Shown in pieces: positions 7,652-15,472 of a DNA stretch of 64,000 bases (the first letter of the stretch is position 1; each line of letters starts with the position of its first letter). This DNA comes from Halobacillus andaensis (GTDB taxonomy: Bacteria > Bacillota > Bacilli > Bacillales > Halobacillaceae), in the NCBI RefSeq assembly GCF_014636475.1, contig NZ_BMEL01000002.1:434001-498000 (forward strand), given 5' to 3'. The notes beneath the pieces were generated by a model that did no database searches, was not told the origin of the DNA, and saw only the letters and a list, made by a program, of their open reading frames with translations. Made by a program: the position numbers and the translations under genes.

Positions 7652-8383
7652 ATGCTTAAAAAATATGTACTTGTCTTTATTGGTGTGTTGTTTATGGTAT
7701 CTGTTGCCACTCCCGCATTAGCTGAGCAAATGTGGAAGAAAGAAAATGAGGGAACAGCGACTTTCGAGAAATGGTCGATGCAAATAAAGGATTGGTTAGC
7801 CGAAAGAGATGTGACAGTGGAAGAGTTCGAATCCAACCTGAAGAATTTATTTAATCCTCAAGAGCTTCCTGCAACTGAAGATGGGCAGCCGAAGCAAAGA
7901 GAGCTGCATGAACAGTTGAAAGAGGAAGAAAATATTCAGGATGATCAAGAAGAAGCTTCGGAAAGTTCATTAGAGGCTGAAGACCCTTCACAATTTGAAG
8001 AAGAAGTGGTTGAGTTAGTCAATGAAGAACGCGCAAAAGAGGATCTAGAGCCTCTAGAAATGTACGATCGATTAAGCGATTTAGCTCGACTTAAATCACA
8101 AGACATGGCGGATAATGATTACTTTGATCATACGTCCCCTACCTACGGATCTCCTTTTGAAATGATGGATCAGTATGACTTCACCTATTGGTCAGCAGGA
8201 GAAAATATTGCAGCCGGGCAGCGTAGTCCTGAGCAAGTCGTTGAAGGTTGGATGAATAGCCCTGGTCACCGCGAAAACATAATGAAAGAAGACTTCACTC
8301 ATATTGGAGTCGGATATGTAGAAGAGAGCGGCGACCGATATGGCACGTATTGGACCCAAATGTTCATGACTCCGCGAGGCTAA
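7652..8383 (+). CDS. Secreted CAP-domain protein (YkwD-like)
   Basis: A 243-residue exported protein. Residues 1-24 are a signal peptide ending ALA before EQ. Residues about 25-115 are a highly acidic linker. The C-terminal 125 residues are a CAP/SCP-PR1 domain with VNEERAKEDLEPLEM, LARLKSQDMADNDYFDHTSP, AGENIAAG, and the signature GWMNSPGHRENIM then HIGVGY. Bacillus relatives such as YkwD are secreted and their biochemical role is poorly defined. The ATG at 7652 follows AAGGAG (7637-7642); an in-frame ATG at 7622 would spoil the signal peptide. The acidity of the linker fits a salt-adapted exoprotein. Confidence 0.85.
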   Translation: MLKKYVLVFIGVLFMVSVATPALAEQMWKKENEGTATFEKWSMQIKDWLAERDVTVEEFESNLKNLFNPQELPATEDGQPKQRELHEQLKEEENIQDDQEEASESSLEAEDPSQFEEEVVELVNEERAKEDLEPLEMYDRLSDLARLKSQDMADNDYFDHTSPTYGSPFEMMDQYDFTYWSAGENIAAGQRSPEQVVEGWMNSPGHRENIMKEDFTHIGVGYVEESGDRYGTYWTQMFMTPRG

Positions 8384-8390
8384 ATTCATA

Positions 8391-8422
8391 AAAAAGACAG
8401 ACGTCTATGTCTGTCTTTTTTT
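8391..8422. terminator. Bidirectional terminator between convergent genes
   Basis: AAAAAGACAGA (8391-8401) and TCTGTCTTTTT (8410-8420) form a hairpin with T-runs on both strands. It ends the CAP gene on the plus strand and the CtaG-like gene on the minus strand. Confidence 0.88.
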
Positions 8423-9041
8423 ATGATTTTTTTTCAGTTGGGATGGAACGGATGTAACCTTCTACCGTTGGACGATCGATCTGTTCTTCCGATTGATACC
8501 ACGCAATAAATAAGTAGAGCAAGGTGATGAGCATAACCGTTAACCCGGCAATCATAAAGCTGAGAGTAGGTGTGCTGTCGTAGTAAAGAAACGCCCCTTG
8601 GTGGTAGATAAAAAACAGGGAACAAGTGACAGAAAAATAAGCGACTTTGTCCGAATACTCTCTAGGTTTGCGAAAAGGACATTTTACGAGTAAAGGAGCC
8701 CAGTAAATCATAGAGCTAATGGTCAAGAGGAAGCCATGAATGATAAAACCAATAGAAGAAGACATTAGGTTTAAGAGCTCATAGCTCAGCAGAACACCAA
8801 CTATAAAAATACTCATACTTAAAAGAAGCTTATGACTAAAATAAACCATCCAACGGAAGGAGTGCAAAAACCATAAGTGACGGGAATTCGCGAAGAGAAT
8901 AGCAAGCGGAACTAAAAAAAATGCGATCAAACTGCGGATGAAATTTTCGATGAAGAATCCGTTTGTGTAAAAGAAGGTCATTGTACCTACACAGACGATT
9001 GCAATAAAAACAGGGGAGGAACGAAGTGAGGTGCCATTCAC
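8421..9041 (-). CDS. CtaG-like multi-pass membrane protein
   Basis: A protein of about 206 residues with six or so hydrophobic segments. The centre and C-terminus recall the caa3-oxidase assembly factor CtaG family: a histidine-bearing helix followed by MIYWAPLLVKCPFRKP, then a final helix of the form MIAGLTVML...YLFIAWYQSEEQ. CtaG proteins help copper/heme insertion into cytochrome c oxidase, but the length is shorter than usual and the match is by eye, so this is tentative. The GTG at 9041 is favoured because TAGGAG ends nine bases upstream; the ATG at 9050 directly abuts that site. No oxidase genes adjoin it. Confidence 0.55.
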   Translation of the reverse strand: MNGTSLRSSPVFIAIVCVGTMTFFYTNGFFIENFIRSLIAFFLVPLAILFANSRHLWFLHSFRWMVYFSHKLLLSMSIFIVGVLLSYELLNLMSSSIGFIIHGFLLTISSMIYWAPLLVKCPFRKPREYSDKVAYFSVTCSLFFIYHQGAFLYYDSTPTLSFMIAGLTVMLITLLYLFIAWYQSEEQIDRPTVEGYIRSIPTEKKS

Positions 9042-9114
9042 AATTATCATCTCCTAACGCTTTGCTTATAAGTTTCCCGATTGGACACGAAATAAACCGA
9101 GCATTTTGAGTAGT

Positions 9115-9142
9115 TTGAAATAAAAATAATAGGTAGTATAGT
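9115..9142 (+). promoter_or_regulatory. Candidate sigma-A promoter for the oxidoreductase-amidase operon
   Basis: TTGAAA (9115-9120) and TATAGT (9137-9142) are separated by 16 bases in the gap 9042-9297. Transcription would lead to the Gfo/Idh/MocA gene at 9298. Nothing else firm is seen in this gap. Confidence 0.4.
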
Positions 9143-9297
9143 GCGGGAGGGGATAAACATCCTGGCTAAAGATCGAACGATATTAAACGAAGTTATACAA
9201 CTCGTTCCATTGTCCATGTTGAAATAAGGTAATTAATAACAAATTAAAAACAGGAATGTTATAATCTTATGAAAAGCTAACAGGGAGGAAGATATTG

Positions 9298-10260
9298 ATG
9301 AAATGGGGCATATTGAGTGCAGCCAATATAGCAAAAAAGGCTTTAATTCCAGCGATTCAACGGACAGAAGGTGCAGAAGCTTTTGCCATTGCAAGCCAGA
9401 GCGGCAAAGCAAGGGAGTTTGCGGAGCAGTTTGAGATTCCTCAAACTTATGAAAGCTATGAATCTCTTTTAGCCGATCCAAACGTAGAGGCGGTTTACAT
9501 TCCCTTACCCAACCACTTACATAAAGAATGGACCATTAAAGCAGCGGAAGCGGGAAAACATGTCCTTTGTGAGAAGCCTGCAGCTATCCATCAATCGGAT
9601 GTTAATGAAATGATTGAAGCATGCAATCAGAACGGTGTATATTTTCTAGAAGCATTTATGTACCAGTTCCACCCACAGCATCAAAAAGTAAAAGAACTGA
9701 TAGATTCAGGGGTAATCGGAGATGTTAGTTTAGTTCGGGCAAGTTTTTCCTTTTACTTTTATCGGTCAAATTACAACATTCGACTTGATGCGGGTAAAGG
9801 GGGAGGAGCGCTCTGGGACGTTGGGTGTTATGGAGTCCACTCTGCTCTTCACCTCATCGATCAAGAGGTGAGTCGTGTGACAGCGACGGCCAAATTGGAT
9901 GAAGAGTATCACGTAGATACCACTTCGTCTGCTTCATTATTATTAGAAAATGGTGTCATTGTACAGGTCGACTGTAGTTTCGATGCTGCGGCAAGAAACA
10001 CATATGAAGTAATTGGATCAGAGGGAGTCATTACGGTTCACGATGCCTACCGACCTGATAAAAAGAATCATGAAGGAAAAATAACGGTAGAAAATGAGCA
10101 AGGCGTTAAAGAATTTGTTGAACAAGGGGATCAATACAGTCTCCAAGTTGAGAATTTCATGAAAGCTATTGTGAACAAAAAGTCTCTGGAAACGTACCAC
10201 AAAGAAACAATAAGGTATTTAGGGGCTATGGAAGCTATTCAAGAAAAAATAAAGAAATAA
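9298..10260 (+). CDS. Gfo/Idh/MocA family NAD(P)-dependent oxidoreductase
   Basis: A 320-residue two-domain dehydrogenase. The N-terminal Rossmann fold starts WGILSAANIAKKALIPAI; the family's EKP motif is at about 92-94 (HVLCEKPAA). The substrate-binding domain follows with GGGALWDVGCYGVHS, where the GxxxDxGxYxxH pattern marks the catalytic region. The family reduces or oxidises sugars, inositols or related polyols; the substrate cannot be told from sequence. The ATG at 9298 follows GGGAGGAA. The amidase gene starts 38 bases after its stop on the same strand, so the two probably share a transcript. Confidence 0.85.
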   Translation: MKWGILSAANIAKKALIPAIQRTEGAEAFAIASQSGKAREFAEQFEIPQTYESYESLLADPNVEAVYIPLPNHLHKEWTIKAAEAGKHVLCEKPAAIHQSDVNEMIEACNQNGVYFLEAFMYQFHPQHQKVKELIDSGVIGDVSLVRASFSFYFYRSNYNIRLDAGKGGGALWDVGCYGVHSALHLIDQEVSRVTATAKLDEEYHVDTTSSASLLLENGVIVQVDCSFDAAARNTYEVIGSEGVITVHDAYRPDKKNHEGKITVENEQGVKEFVEQGDQYSLQVENFMKAIVNKKSLETYHKETIRYLGAMEAIQEKIKK

Positions 10261-10298
10261 GTTACGTACCACGAACTTTTTAAAGGAAGTGTGAATTA

Positions 10299-11720
10299 AT
10301 GCTCAATGAACTTCGGAAGCTTGATGGATTAGCTCAGCTCGCACTCCTACAAAAGAAAGAGATTAAACTTAGTGAACTGACGCACTATTATCAACAAAAA
10401 ATAAAGGAACGTAATCCTCACCTGAATGCAGTTGTTCATACCATTTTTGAAGATCTCCCTAAAGAATTTAATCCAAATGCTGGTCGATTTGGAGGCTTCC
10501 CTTTTTTAATTAAAGATTTAAATGCAGTGAAAGGGGCGCCTGTCTCGTACGGGTCCAAAGTAATGGAAGGGTTTATAGCTTCGTGGGACGATGAAGTAGT
10601 GAAACGCTACAAACGTGCAGGGCTGTCGATCATTGGGAAAACGAACACGCCAGAGTTTGGGTTTACACCAGCTACGGAGTCTAGCTTTTTAGGGTTTACT
10701 AAAAATCCTTGGAACGCTGACTTTTCACCAGGTGGATCTAGCGGAGGAGCAGCAGCGGCCGTAGCTTCCGGGATGATTCCATTTGCCCACGCAAGCGATG
10801 GGGGAGGTTCTATCCGAATTCCAGCTTCATGTTGCGGTGTGTTTGGCATGAAGCCGACGCGGGGCAGAACTCCTTTATCTATGCGCATTAATAGTGTCGC
10901 TGTTCACCATGCTGTAACTCGCTCGGTCAGGGATAGTGCTGCTTTATTAAACGTATTGGAAGGACCGCAAGTTGGTGATTCGTTTTCCACACCAAACGAA
11001 GAAGCACCTTTTGAAAAATTCGTAGAAAGAGATCCCAACCCTTTGCGAATCGCGTATATGGCTGATTTTGGAGATGTTATGAAGATCGAACCGGAAGTTC
11101 AAAAAGCGGTCGAATCAACAGCGACATTATGTGAAGAGCTGGGGCATCACGTAGAAATTGCTTATCCAGATTTTGATATCCACCGCTTTATGGAAGCTTA
11201 CGTGATCGTATGGGTAGTAGGCGGGGCGATAGCTGTAAAGAATGCAGCTCGATTAAACGGAAGAGAAGCTAACTCGCATACCTTGGAGAAGCTGCTGCAT
11301 ACTCTTATCGACAAAAGCAGTCGATATACGGTTTTTGAATACGAAGAAGCCCGACAGTTTCTATTTGATGAAAGTGTGAAAGTTCATCACTTTTTTGAAA
11401 AGTATGATGTGTTGCTTCATCCCGTTAATTTAAAACCCCCTTTACCACTAGGGGAGTACAATGGAAATGAAAAAACAGTCGATGAGATATTACAAGTTTC
11501 CGCAAATTACGCACATTTAACTCCAATAGCTAATGTAACCGGACAACCAGCGATGAGTGTGCCGTTGTATTGGGGGGAACACCATTTGCCGATTGGTTCT
11601 CATTTTATGGGGCGTTTTGGAGATGAAGCCACGTTATTTCAGTTAGCTGGCCAGCTTGAGCGTGCACGCCCCTGGTTTCAGAGGTACCAAGAAATTGACG
11701 AGCGGCGCTCGACAAATTAA
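10299..11720 (+). CDS. Amidase signature family hydrolase
   Basis: A 473-residue member of the amidase signature family. The Ser-cisSer-Lys triad is visible: Lys72 (FLIKDLNAV), cis-Ser147 in GGSSGG, and nucleophile Ser171 in DGGGSIRIPAS. The 24-residue spacing between the two serines is the family norm. The enzyme should hydrolyse a carboxylic amide to acid and ammonia in the cytoplasm. Substrate is unknown; relatives include 6-aminohexanoate-cyclic-dimer hydrolase and general amidases, and it is not likely to be GatA because gatB/gatC are absent. The ATG follows AAAGGAAG. Confidence 0.85.
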   Translation: MLNELRKLDGLAQLALLQKKEIKLSELTHYYQQKIKERNPHLNAVVHTIFEDLPKEFNPNAGRFGGFPFLIKDLNAVKGAPVSYGSKVMEGFIASWDDEVVKRYKRAGLSIIGKTNTPEFGFTPATESSFLGFTKNPWNADFSPGGSSGGAAAAVASGMIPFAHASDGGGSIRIPASCCGVFGMKPTRGRTPLSMRINSVAVHHAVTRSVRDSAALLNVLEGPQVGDSFSTPNEEAPFEKFVERDPNPLRIAYMADFGDVMKIEPEVQKAVESTATLCEELGHHVEIAYPDFDIHRFMEAYVIVWVVGGAIAVKNAARLNGREANSHTLEKLLHTLIDKSSRYTVFEYEEARQFLFDESVKVHHFFEKYDVLLHPVNLKPPLPLGEYNGNEKTVDEILQVSANYAHLTPIANVTGQPAMSVPLYWGEHHLPIGSHFMGRFGDEATLFQLAGQLERARPWFQRYQEIDERRSTN

Positions 11721-11797
11721 GTACTTGAAAATTAACGAAAGAGGAGTAGAATAAGTATATCCGCTAGAAGAGGGTGTATCCATAAGGGGGAATTAAT

Positions 11798-11941
11798 ATG
11801 GCTTGGTTACATGGAATCCATGCTGCTAGATTTCTATTTATTGGGTTTTTCTCGTTAACAGCGTTGAGCCTTATCACTTTTCAATCCATGGCAATGTTTC
11901 ATGCATTTATAGAGTTTTTTGAATTTTTTCGACGCAGATAA
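11798..11941 (+). CDS. Small membrane peptide, 47 residues
   Basis: A short open frame starting at an ATG that follows AAGGGGG by six bases, a strong ribosome binding site. The product begins MAWLHGIHAARFLFIG, has one hydrophobic segment (about 10-37), and ends with FFRRR, giving a positive C-terminus. I do not recognise it. It lies between the amidase gene and repeat B on the same strand as the amidase. The strong binding site and the single clean hydrophobic helix argue that it is translated, but this is inference. Confidence 0.5.
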   Translation: MAWLHGIHAARFLFIGFFSLTALSLITFQSMAMFHAFIEFFEFFRRR

Positions 11942-11946
11942 TAAAG

Positions 11947-11968
11947 TAGGTGAACTGGAGTTCACCTT
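11947..11968. repeat. Left flanking hairpin of repeat B
   Basis: AGGTGAACT and AGTTCACCT form a near-perfect palindrome. It matches the hairpin at 12386-12407 at 19 of 22 positions and is followed directly by CAGCTTGTAGAG. Confidence 0.75.
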
Positions 11969-12385
11969 CAGCTTGTAGAGAGTACGTTAGAGAGAGTAAA
12001 GGGTTGAAGGAAACGACTCCCTTTCAGCGGGCGAATGGTGTGACCCCTGATGGCTTTATCAGCCCTCCGGGGTCACACCTTATTCACTTTTCCCGCAGGA
12101 GTCTCGCCGTTTTCTACAATCCTTTTTCGAAATAACTGGCAAAATCATTTACTCAAGCTGTGCCCTTATGAAAACAGCGTTTGCGAAAGGGCATTCACTC
12201 TACGAGGGTTTCAAGATTCCATTCTGGTCAAAGGAACGGAAAAAGTGCCGACTCCTGTGGGACGAGCAGACAGGAGAAGCTCCGCAGGTCGCAGACCGAG
12301 GAGATTTTCCGTCATGCCCCGCGGAAAGCGGCGCTTTTTCCTGTTCCTTTCTCCATAAGTACGTCTTAGCTTTTTCGACAGCCTC
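11969..12385. repeat. Intergenic repeat element, copy B (two inverted cores)
   Basis: About 417 bp between two near-identical hairpins. The left end reads CAGCTTGTAGAGAG and the right end CTTTTTCGACAGCCTC. It contains two copies of the ACTCCTG-type core in opposite orientation. One is on the minus strand at about 12000-12120 (GCGAGACTCCTGCGGGAAAA read on that strand, plus a GGTGTGACCCC / GGGGTCACACC stem). The other is on the plus strand at about 12228-12350 (CCGACTCCTGTGGGACGAG to CCGCGGAAAGCGG, with GGAAAAAG/CTTTTTCC closing arms). Open frames here are in all phases and lack ribosome binding sites; I see no gene in 11942-12412. Confidence 0.7.
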
Positions 12386-12415
12386 AAGGTGAACTAAAGT
12401 TCACCTTCTTTTTTA
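12386..12415 (-). terminator. Terminator of the methyltransferase gene (right flank of repeat B)
   Basis: AAGGTGAACT and AGTTCACCTT (12386-12407) form a perfect hairpin two bases around the AA/A centre, just past the methyltransferase stop at 12413. On the minus strand it lacks an immediate T-run because repeat B follows; on the plus strand it is followed by CTTTTTTA. Confidence 0.6.
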
Positions 12416-13174
12416 TTTATGCACGGCTGTAGCCTCAAAAGTAATGATCTCAGTGGATGGATCAGGGAACTTGTGACGTGAGTAATCACTAGAAATAGTG
12501 ATTTCCTTAAAGCCAAGGCTGTTTAGCAAAAGGCGAAACTCTTCTACCCCATACCATCGCAGTGGGAACTGTTCCAATTCGGTTGCAACGAGCTTTCCTT
12601 CTCTCCAGCGCTCATAGCGATTGTGAGAAATCGTGTATTGGTTAATGAAATCTACTTCAACCAGCTTGTCTTCCAATGTAATAATATCTCCATTGGCTAA
12701 ATGCCATGTTCTTGTAGAAGCTCTTCCTATAGAGAATTCTTTTGGCACAAAGAGATCAAGAATGAGCTTACCGCCTTTGTTTAAGTGGGAGTAACATTGT
12801 TCTAGAACTTGAATGGATTCTTTGCGCTTGTGCAGAAGTAAGAAGGTACCTGTTGGGATAATGATCGCATCATAGCTTCGATCCGTAGGAAAACTCTCCA
12901 TCCTTCCTTGATATAAGCGAGGCGAAAGATCACGCTCTTTGCAATTTTTACGACAAATGGCCAGCATTTCATCAGATAGATCAAACCCTTCCACGTCTAA
13001 TCCTGCATCAAGTAATGGAATGAGTATTCTTCCTGTCCCTACAGCAGGTTCTAGAATAGGCCCTGAGACTCCACTCAAACATTCTTTATAAAACTCTACA
13101 TCGCCAAATGAATGACCAATAGGTTTATCGATGTCATAAATCTCAGAAGACATTCGGTTATAAAAGTTCAGCAT
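12413..13174 (-). CDS. Class I SAM-dependent methyltransferase
   Basis: A 253-residue Rossmann-fold methyltransferase. Motif I is LEPAVGTGRIL (about 41-51), followed by an acidic loop at the end of strand 2 (GFDLSDEML), motif II/III region SYDAIIIPTGTFLLL, and a long C-terminal sheet region (WYGVEEFRLLLNSLGF). It should use S-adenosylmethionine on a small molecule; the substrate is unknown. The start ATG follows GAGAGGG. It is convergent with the amidase operon and separated from the upstream subtilisin by that gene's terminator. Confidence 0.82.
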   Translation of the reverse strand: MLNFYNRMSSEIYDIDKPIGHSFGDVEFYKECLSGVSGPILEPAVGTGRILIPLLDAGLDVEGFDLSDEMLAICRKNCKERDLSPRLYQGRMESFPTDRSYDAIIIPTGTFLLLHKRKESIQVLEQCYSHLNKGGKLILDLFVPKEFSIGRASTRTWHLANGDIITLEDKLVEVDFINQYTISHNRYERWREGKLVATELEQFPLRWYGVEEFRLLLNSLGFKEITISSDYSRHKFPDPSTEIITFEATAVHK

Positions 13175-13227
13175 CCTTGTCCCTCTCTTTCTCCAACTTC
13201 TATTCTATTTATCATAACATGATCACT

Positions 13228-13262
13228 CAAAAAAAAGACCAGTAACCATCAAAGGTTACTGG
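13228..13262 (-). terminator. Terminator of the subtilisin gene
   Basis: CCAGTAACC (13239-13247) and GGTTACTGG (13254-13262) are perfect arms; the A-run at 13228-13236 gives a T-run on the minus strand. Confidence 0.88.
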
Positions 13263-13294
13263 ACAAAGTTTTTAGGAATAAAAGGGGGGGTAAT

Positions 13295-14416
13295 TTATTG
13301 AACAGCTGCCTCAGCATTGACGAGTCCATTGCCATAGTCAAAGGAATCGCCAAGTGGGGTAGCGGTTTCGTTTAAAATTGTGCGAACCTCATCATTGCTT
13401 AAGCTTGAATCATCAGCAAAAACGAGAGCCGCCACACCAGCTACGTGCGGGCTGGCCATAGATGTTCCATTAAACTCATCATAAGAGTTTTCAGGGATCG
13501 AACTTAATACATCTACTCCTGGAGCCATAACTTCTAATTCATTTCCACGGCTGGAGAAAGAAGCAACATTATTATCACTGTCTACAGCTCCAACAGCCAT
13601 AGCTGCATCATATTTTGCAGGGTATCCAATCGTGTTGAATGGACCGAATGATCCTTCGTTACCTGCTGCAGCTACAACAAGTACACCACTGTCATCCGCG
13701 TTATTGACCGCTTGCTCAAGGGCAGAAGATCCGATTGACCCTCCAAGGCTCATATTAATAACATCCATATCATTGTCAATGGCCCATTCTATCCCTTCAG
13801 CAATAGCGCTGTAAGAACCGCTTCCTTCGCCGTCAAGTACTTTAACAGCATAAAGGTCAGTTTCGGGAGCTACACCTAGAACACCAAGGTCGTTATCGAC
13901 GCCAGCTACTGTGCCGGCAACATGTGTACCATGCCCATTTTGATCATTAAATGGATCCGGCTCTTCGCTAATAAAGCTTTCGCCGCCTGCAACATTTAGA
14001 TCTTCATGAGCAGCTTCGATTCCAGAATCCAAAACAGCTACTTTTACACCAGATCCTGTGTTTCCGCTGTCTTGGACATCATCTGCATTAACTTGCTCAA
14101 TGCCTTCTGGTGTCGTTTGTGCCAAAGCTTTTGCTTCTTGGTCTTTTTCAACAAAATCTACATTAGGATTGTTGGAAAGAGCGTCAACTGCCTGTTCAGG
14201 CAGTTTTGCTTTGACTACATTCATATGTTTATACTGATGTTCGACTTCTCCTCCTACATTCTTAACAGCATTAGATTGAACATCATTTTTAAAACCAATT
14301 AAGTAATCGTTAACTGGAGATTCTTTAGAATCGGCACTTACGGCGCTTCCTAGTGCTGCGGATAAAGCAAGCGCTAATAATAGGATGTATCCTATCCACT
14401 TCCATTGCTTCTTCAT
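13295..14416 (-). CDS. aprE: Extracellular subtilisin-family serine protease
   Basis: A 373-residue preproprotein of the S8 family. Residues 1-28 are a signal peptide, about 33-95 an inhibitor I9 propeptide (DYLIGFKND to DFVEKDQEA), and the mature enzyme starts near 98-101. The catalytic set is Asp130 (VAVLDSGI), His162 ([10 protein letters not shown]), oxyanion Asn253 (AAGNEG) and Ser319 ([12 protein letters not shown]). The domain is full length and highly similar to Bacillus alkaline proteases. The mature part is unusually acidic, in keeping with activity in salt. The gene is monocistronic with a long upstream region (14417-14651) that holds three in-phase repeats at 14601-14650. The symbol is by homology; this species may have several such proteases. 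Confidence 0.92.
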   Translation of the reverse strand: MKKQWKWIGYILLLALALSAALGSAVSADSKESPVNDYLIGFKNDVQSNAVKNVGGEVEHQYKHMNVVKAKLPEQAVDALSNNPNVDFVEKDQEAKALAQTTPEGIEQVNADDVQDSGNTGSGVKVAVLDSGIEAAHEDLNVAGGESFISEEPDPFNDQNGHGTHVAGTVAGVDNDLGVLGVAPETDLYAVKVLDGEGSGSYSAIAEGIEWAIDNDMDVINMSLGGSIGSSALEQAVNNADDSGVLVVAAAGNEGSFGPFNTIGYPAKYDAAMAVGAVDSDNNVASFSSRGNELEVMAPGVDVLSSIPENSYDEFNGTSMASPHVAGVAALVFADDSSLSNDEVRTILNETATPLGDSFDYGNGLVNAEAAVQ

Positions 14417-14600
14417 TAAATGTCCTCCTTGTGTTGATTACATAAAAGCCCGGGCAAAAATTATGTAATATCTAAATTGTTACAATTTTATGATAACATG
14501 GTTTCAGACGAATTGTTATTGGGAAAGAGGAGGGGGTTTTAGAGGCGTAAAGGATGATATTTCGACACCACTTGTTCAAGTATTTGGTAATCAAGGAGTG

Positions 14601-14650
14601 AAATGTTCGTAATATCTCGCAAATGTTCATATTTCGCTCAAAATGTTCAT
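14601..14650. promoter_or_regulatory. Three 20-bp-period direct repeats upstream of the subtilisin gene
   Basis: AAATGTTCGT begins at 14601, AAATGTTCAT at 14621 and AAATGTTCAT at 14641, exactly 20 bp apart (about two helical turns). The spacers of the first two are also alike (AATATCTCGC, ATTTCGCTCA). They lie 185-235 bp upstream of the protease start and just past the terminator of the response-regulator gene. A cooperative activator or repressor binding array is inferred. Confidence 0.6.
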
Positions 14651-14651
14651 T

Positions 14652-14682
14652 AAAAAATCGCCCTAACGGAGGGCGATTTTTT
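14652..14682 (-). terminator. Terminator of the response-regulator gene
   Basis: AAAAAATCGCCCT (14652-14664) pairs with AGGGCGATTTTTT (14670-14682). It overlaps the stop codon of the gene at 14681 and would also terminate on the plus strand. Confidence 0.88.
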
Positions 14683-15301
14683 AATGGGTATACCATTCAT
14701 ATAACTTTTTAGGACGACCAATTTTTTGGTGACGCACGACTTGTTTCACTTTTCCATCCTCTAGCAAATGCATAAGATAACGGTAAACCGTGGGGTAGGC
14801 CAAACCAACACTTGAAGAGATTTCATCCACTGATTTAGGCGTGTGATGCTCCTTTAAGTAAGCAGCAATTGAATCCAGTGTCCCTTTACTTATCCCTTTA
14901 GCCGTGTACACGTCCTCTTCAATCTTTAATCGGTTTCTCATATTTACAATTTGAATGTGGAGGTGAATGCGAGAGATGATGTCGAGAGCTTTAATCGGCT
15001 TTAAAGCAAAGTCTGTCGCCCCTTCCTGGAGGAATTCTTCCGCCGTTTCATAACGATCATCTTCTGTTAAAACGAGAATGGGTATTTGTTGATTTTCATA
15101 GCGTACTTGTTTGACCATCTCTAGTCCATCCAAAATAGGCATATGGTAATCAACGATTAAGATATCATAGTGATTTTTGTTAAATAAGTATAAACCATCT
15201 CGTCCATCCACGGCAGTGTCAGCGGTTAAACCATCTCTTTCGCATAAATCCTTCATCATTTCTCTCATCGCTTCATCGTCATCGACAATTAATAACCTCA
15301 C
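14681..15301 (-). CDS. Orphan CitB/DcuR-type response regulator
   Basis: A 206-residue two-domain regulator. The receiver domain (about 1-120) shows the acidic pair in VDDDE, phospho-acceptor Asp51 (LIVDYHMP), the conserved Thr near 79 (VLTEDD) and Lys near 101 (LKPIKA). The C-terminal part (about 135-206) is a winged-helix of the CitT/MalR/DctR type: GTLDSIAAYL, SVDEISSSVGLAYPTVYRYL, GRPKKLYEW. Such regulators are normally paired with a CitA/DcuS sensor kinase for C4-dicarboxylates or citrate. No kinase gene adjoins it here, so its signal is unknown. It lies just upstream of the subtilisin regulatory region, separated by a terminator. Confidence 0.85.
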   Translation of the reverse strand: MRLLIVDDDEAMREMMKDLCERDGLTADTAVDGRDGLYLFNKNHYDILIVDYHMPILDGLEMVKQVRYENQQIPILVLTEDDRYETAEEFLQEGATDFALKPIKALDIISRIHLHIQIVNMRNRLKIEEDVYTAKGISKGTLDSIAAYLKEHHTPKSVDEISSSVGLAYPTVYRYLMHLLEDGKVKQVVRHQKIGRPKKLYEWYTH

Positions 15302-15436
15302 TGCAGAACCCTCCTTTTTTGTATCCTTTACCGATTCACAATGTCAATACTACTAATATTATAATTTAAAGCTTGGGTTGGCAATGGTTTATGTAGAGAA
15401 AATTAGAAGATTTATGGGTAAGTGAGAGAGATGATG

Positions 15437-15467
15437 AAAAACCCCATGACGAGTCGCGTCATAGGGT
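15437..15467 (-). terminator. Terminator of the MDR oxidoreductase gene
   Basis: ACCCCATGACG (15441-15451) pairs with CGTCATAGGGT (15457-15467) with one mismatch; a short A-run at 15437-15440 gives a T-run on the minus strand. Confidence 0.7.
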
Positions 15468-15472
15468 TCAGG

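Noticed and set aside
9159-9227. 22-codon frame after GGGAGGGG beginning ATC-CTG
   Set aside because: No ATG, GTG or TTG start and no recognisable product; the binding-site-like sequence may be chance.
11950-12392. Overlapping plus-strand open frames of 61-102 residues
   Set aside because: They lie within repeat B, overlap in all three phases, lack ribosome binding sites and encode low-complexity arginine/serine-rich sequence.
13295-14416. Antisense frames opposite the subtilisin gene (such as 14006-14302)
   Set aside because: They are shadows of the coding strand without binding sites.
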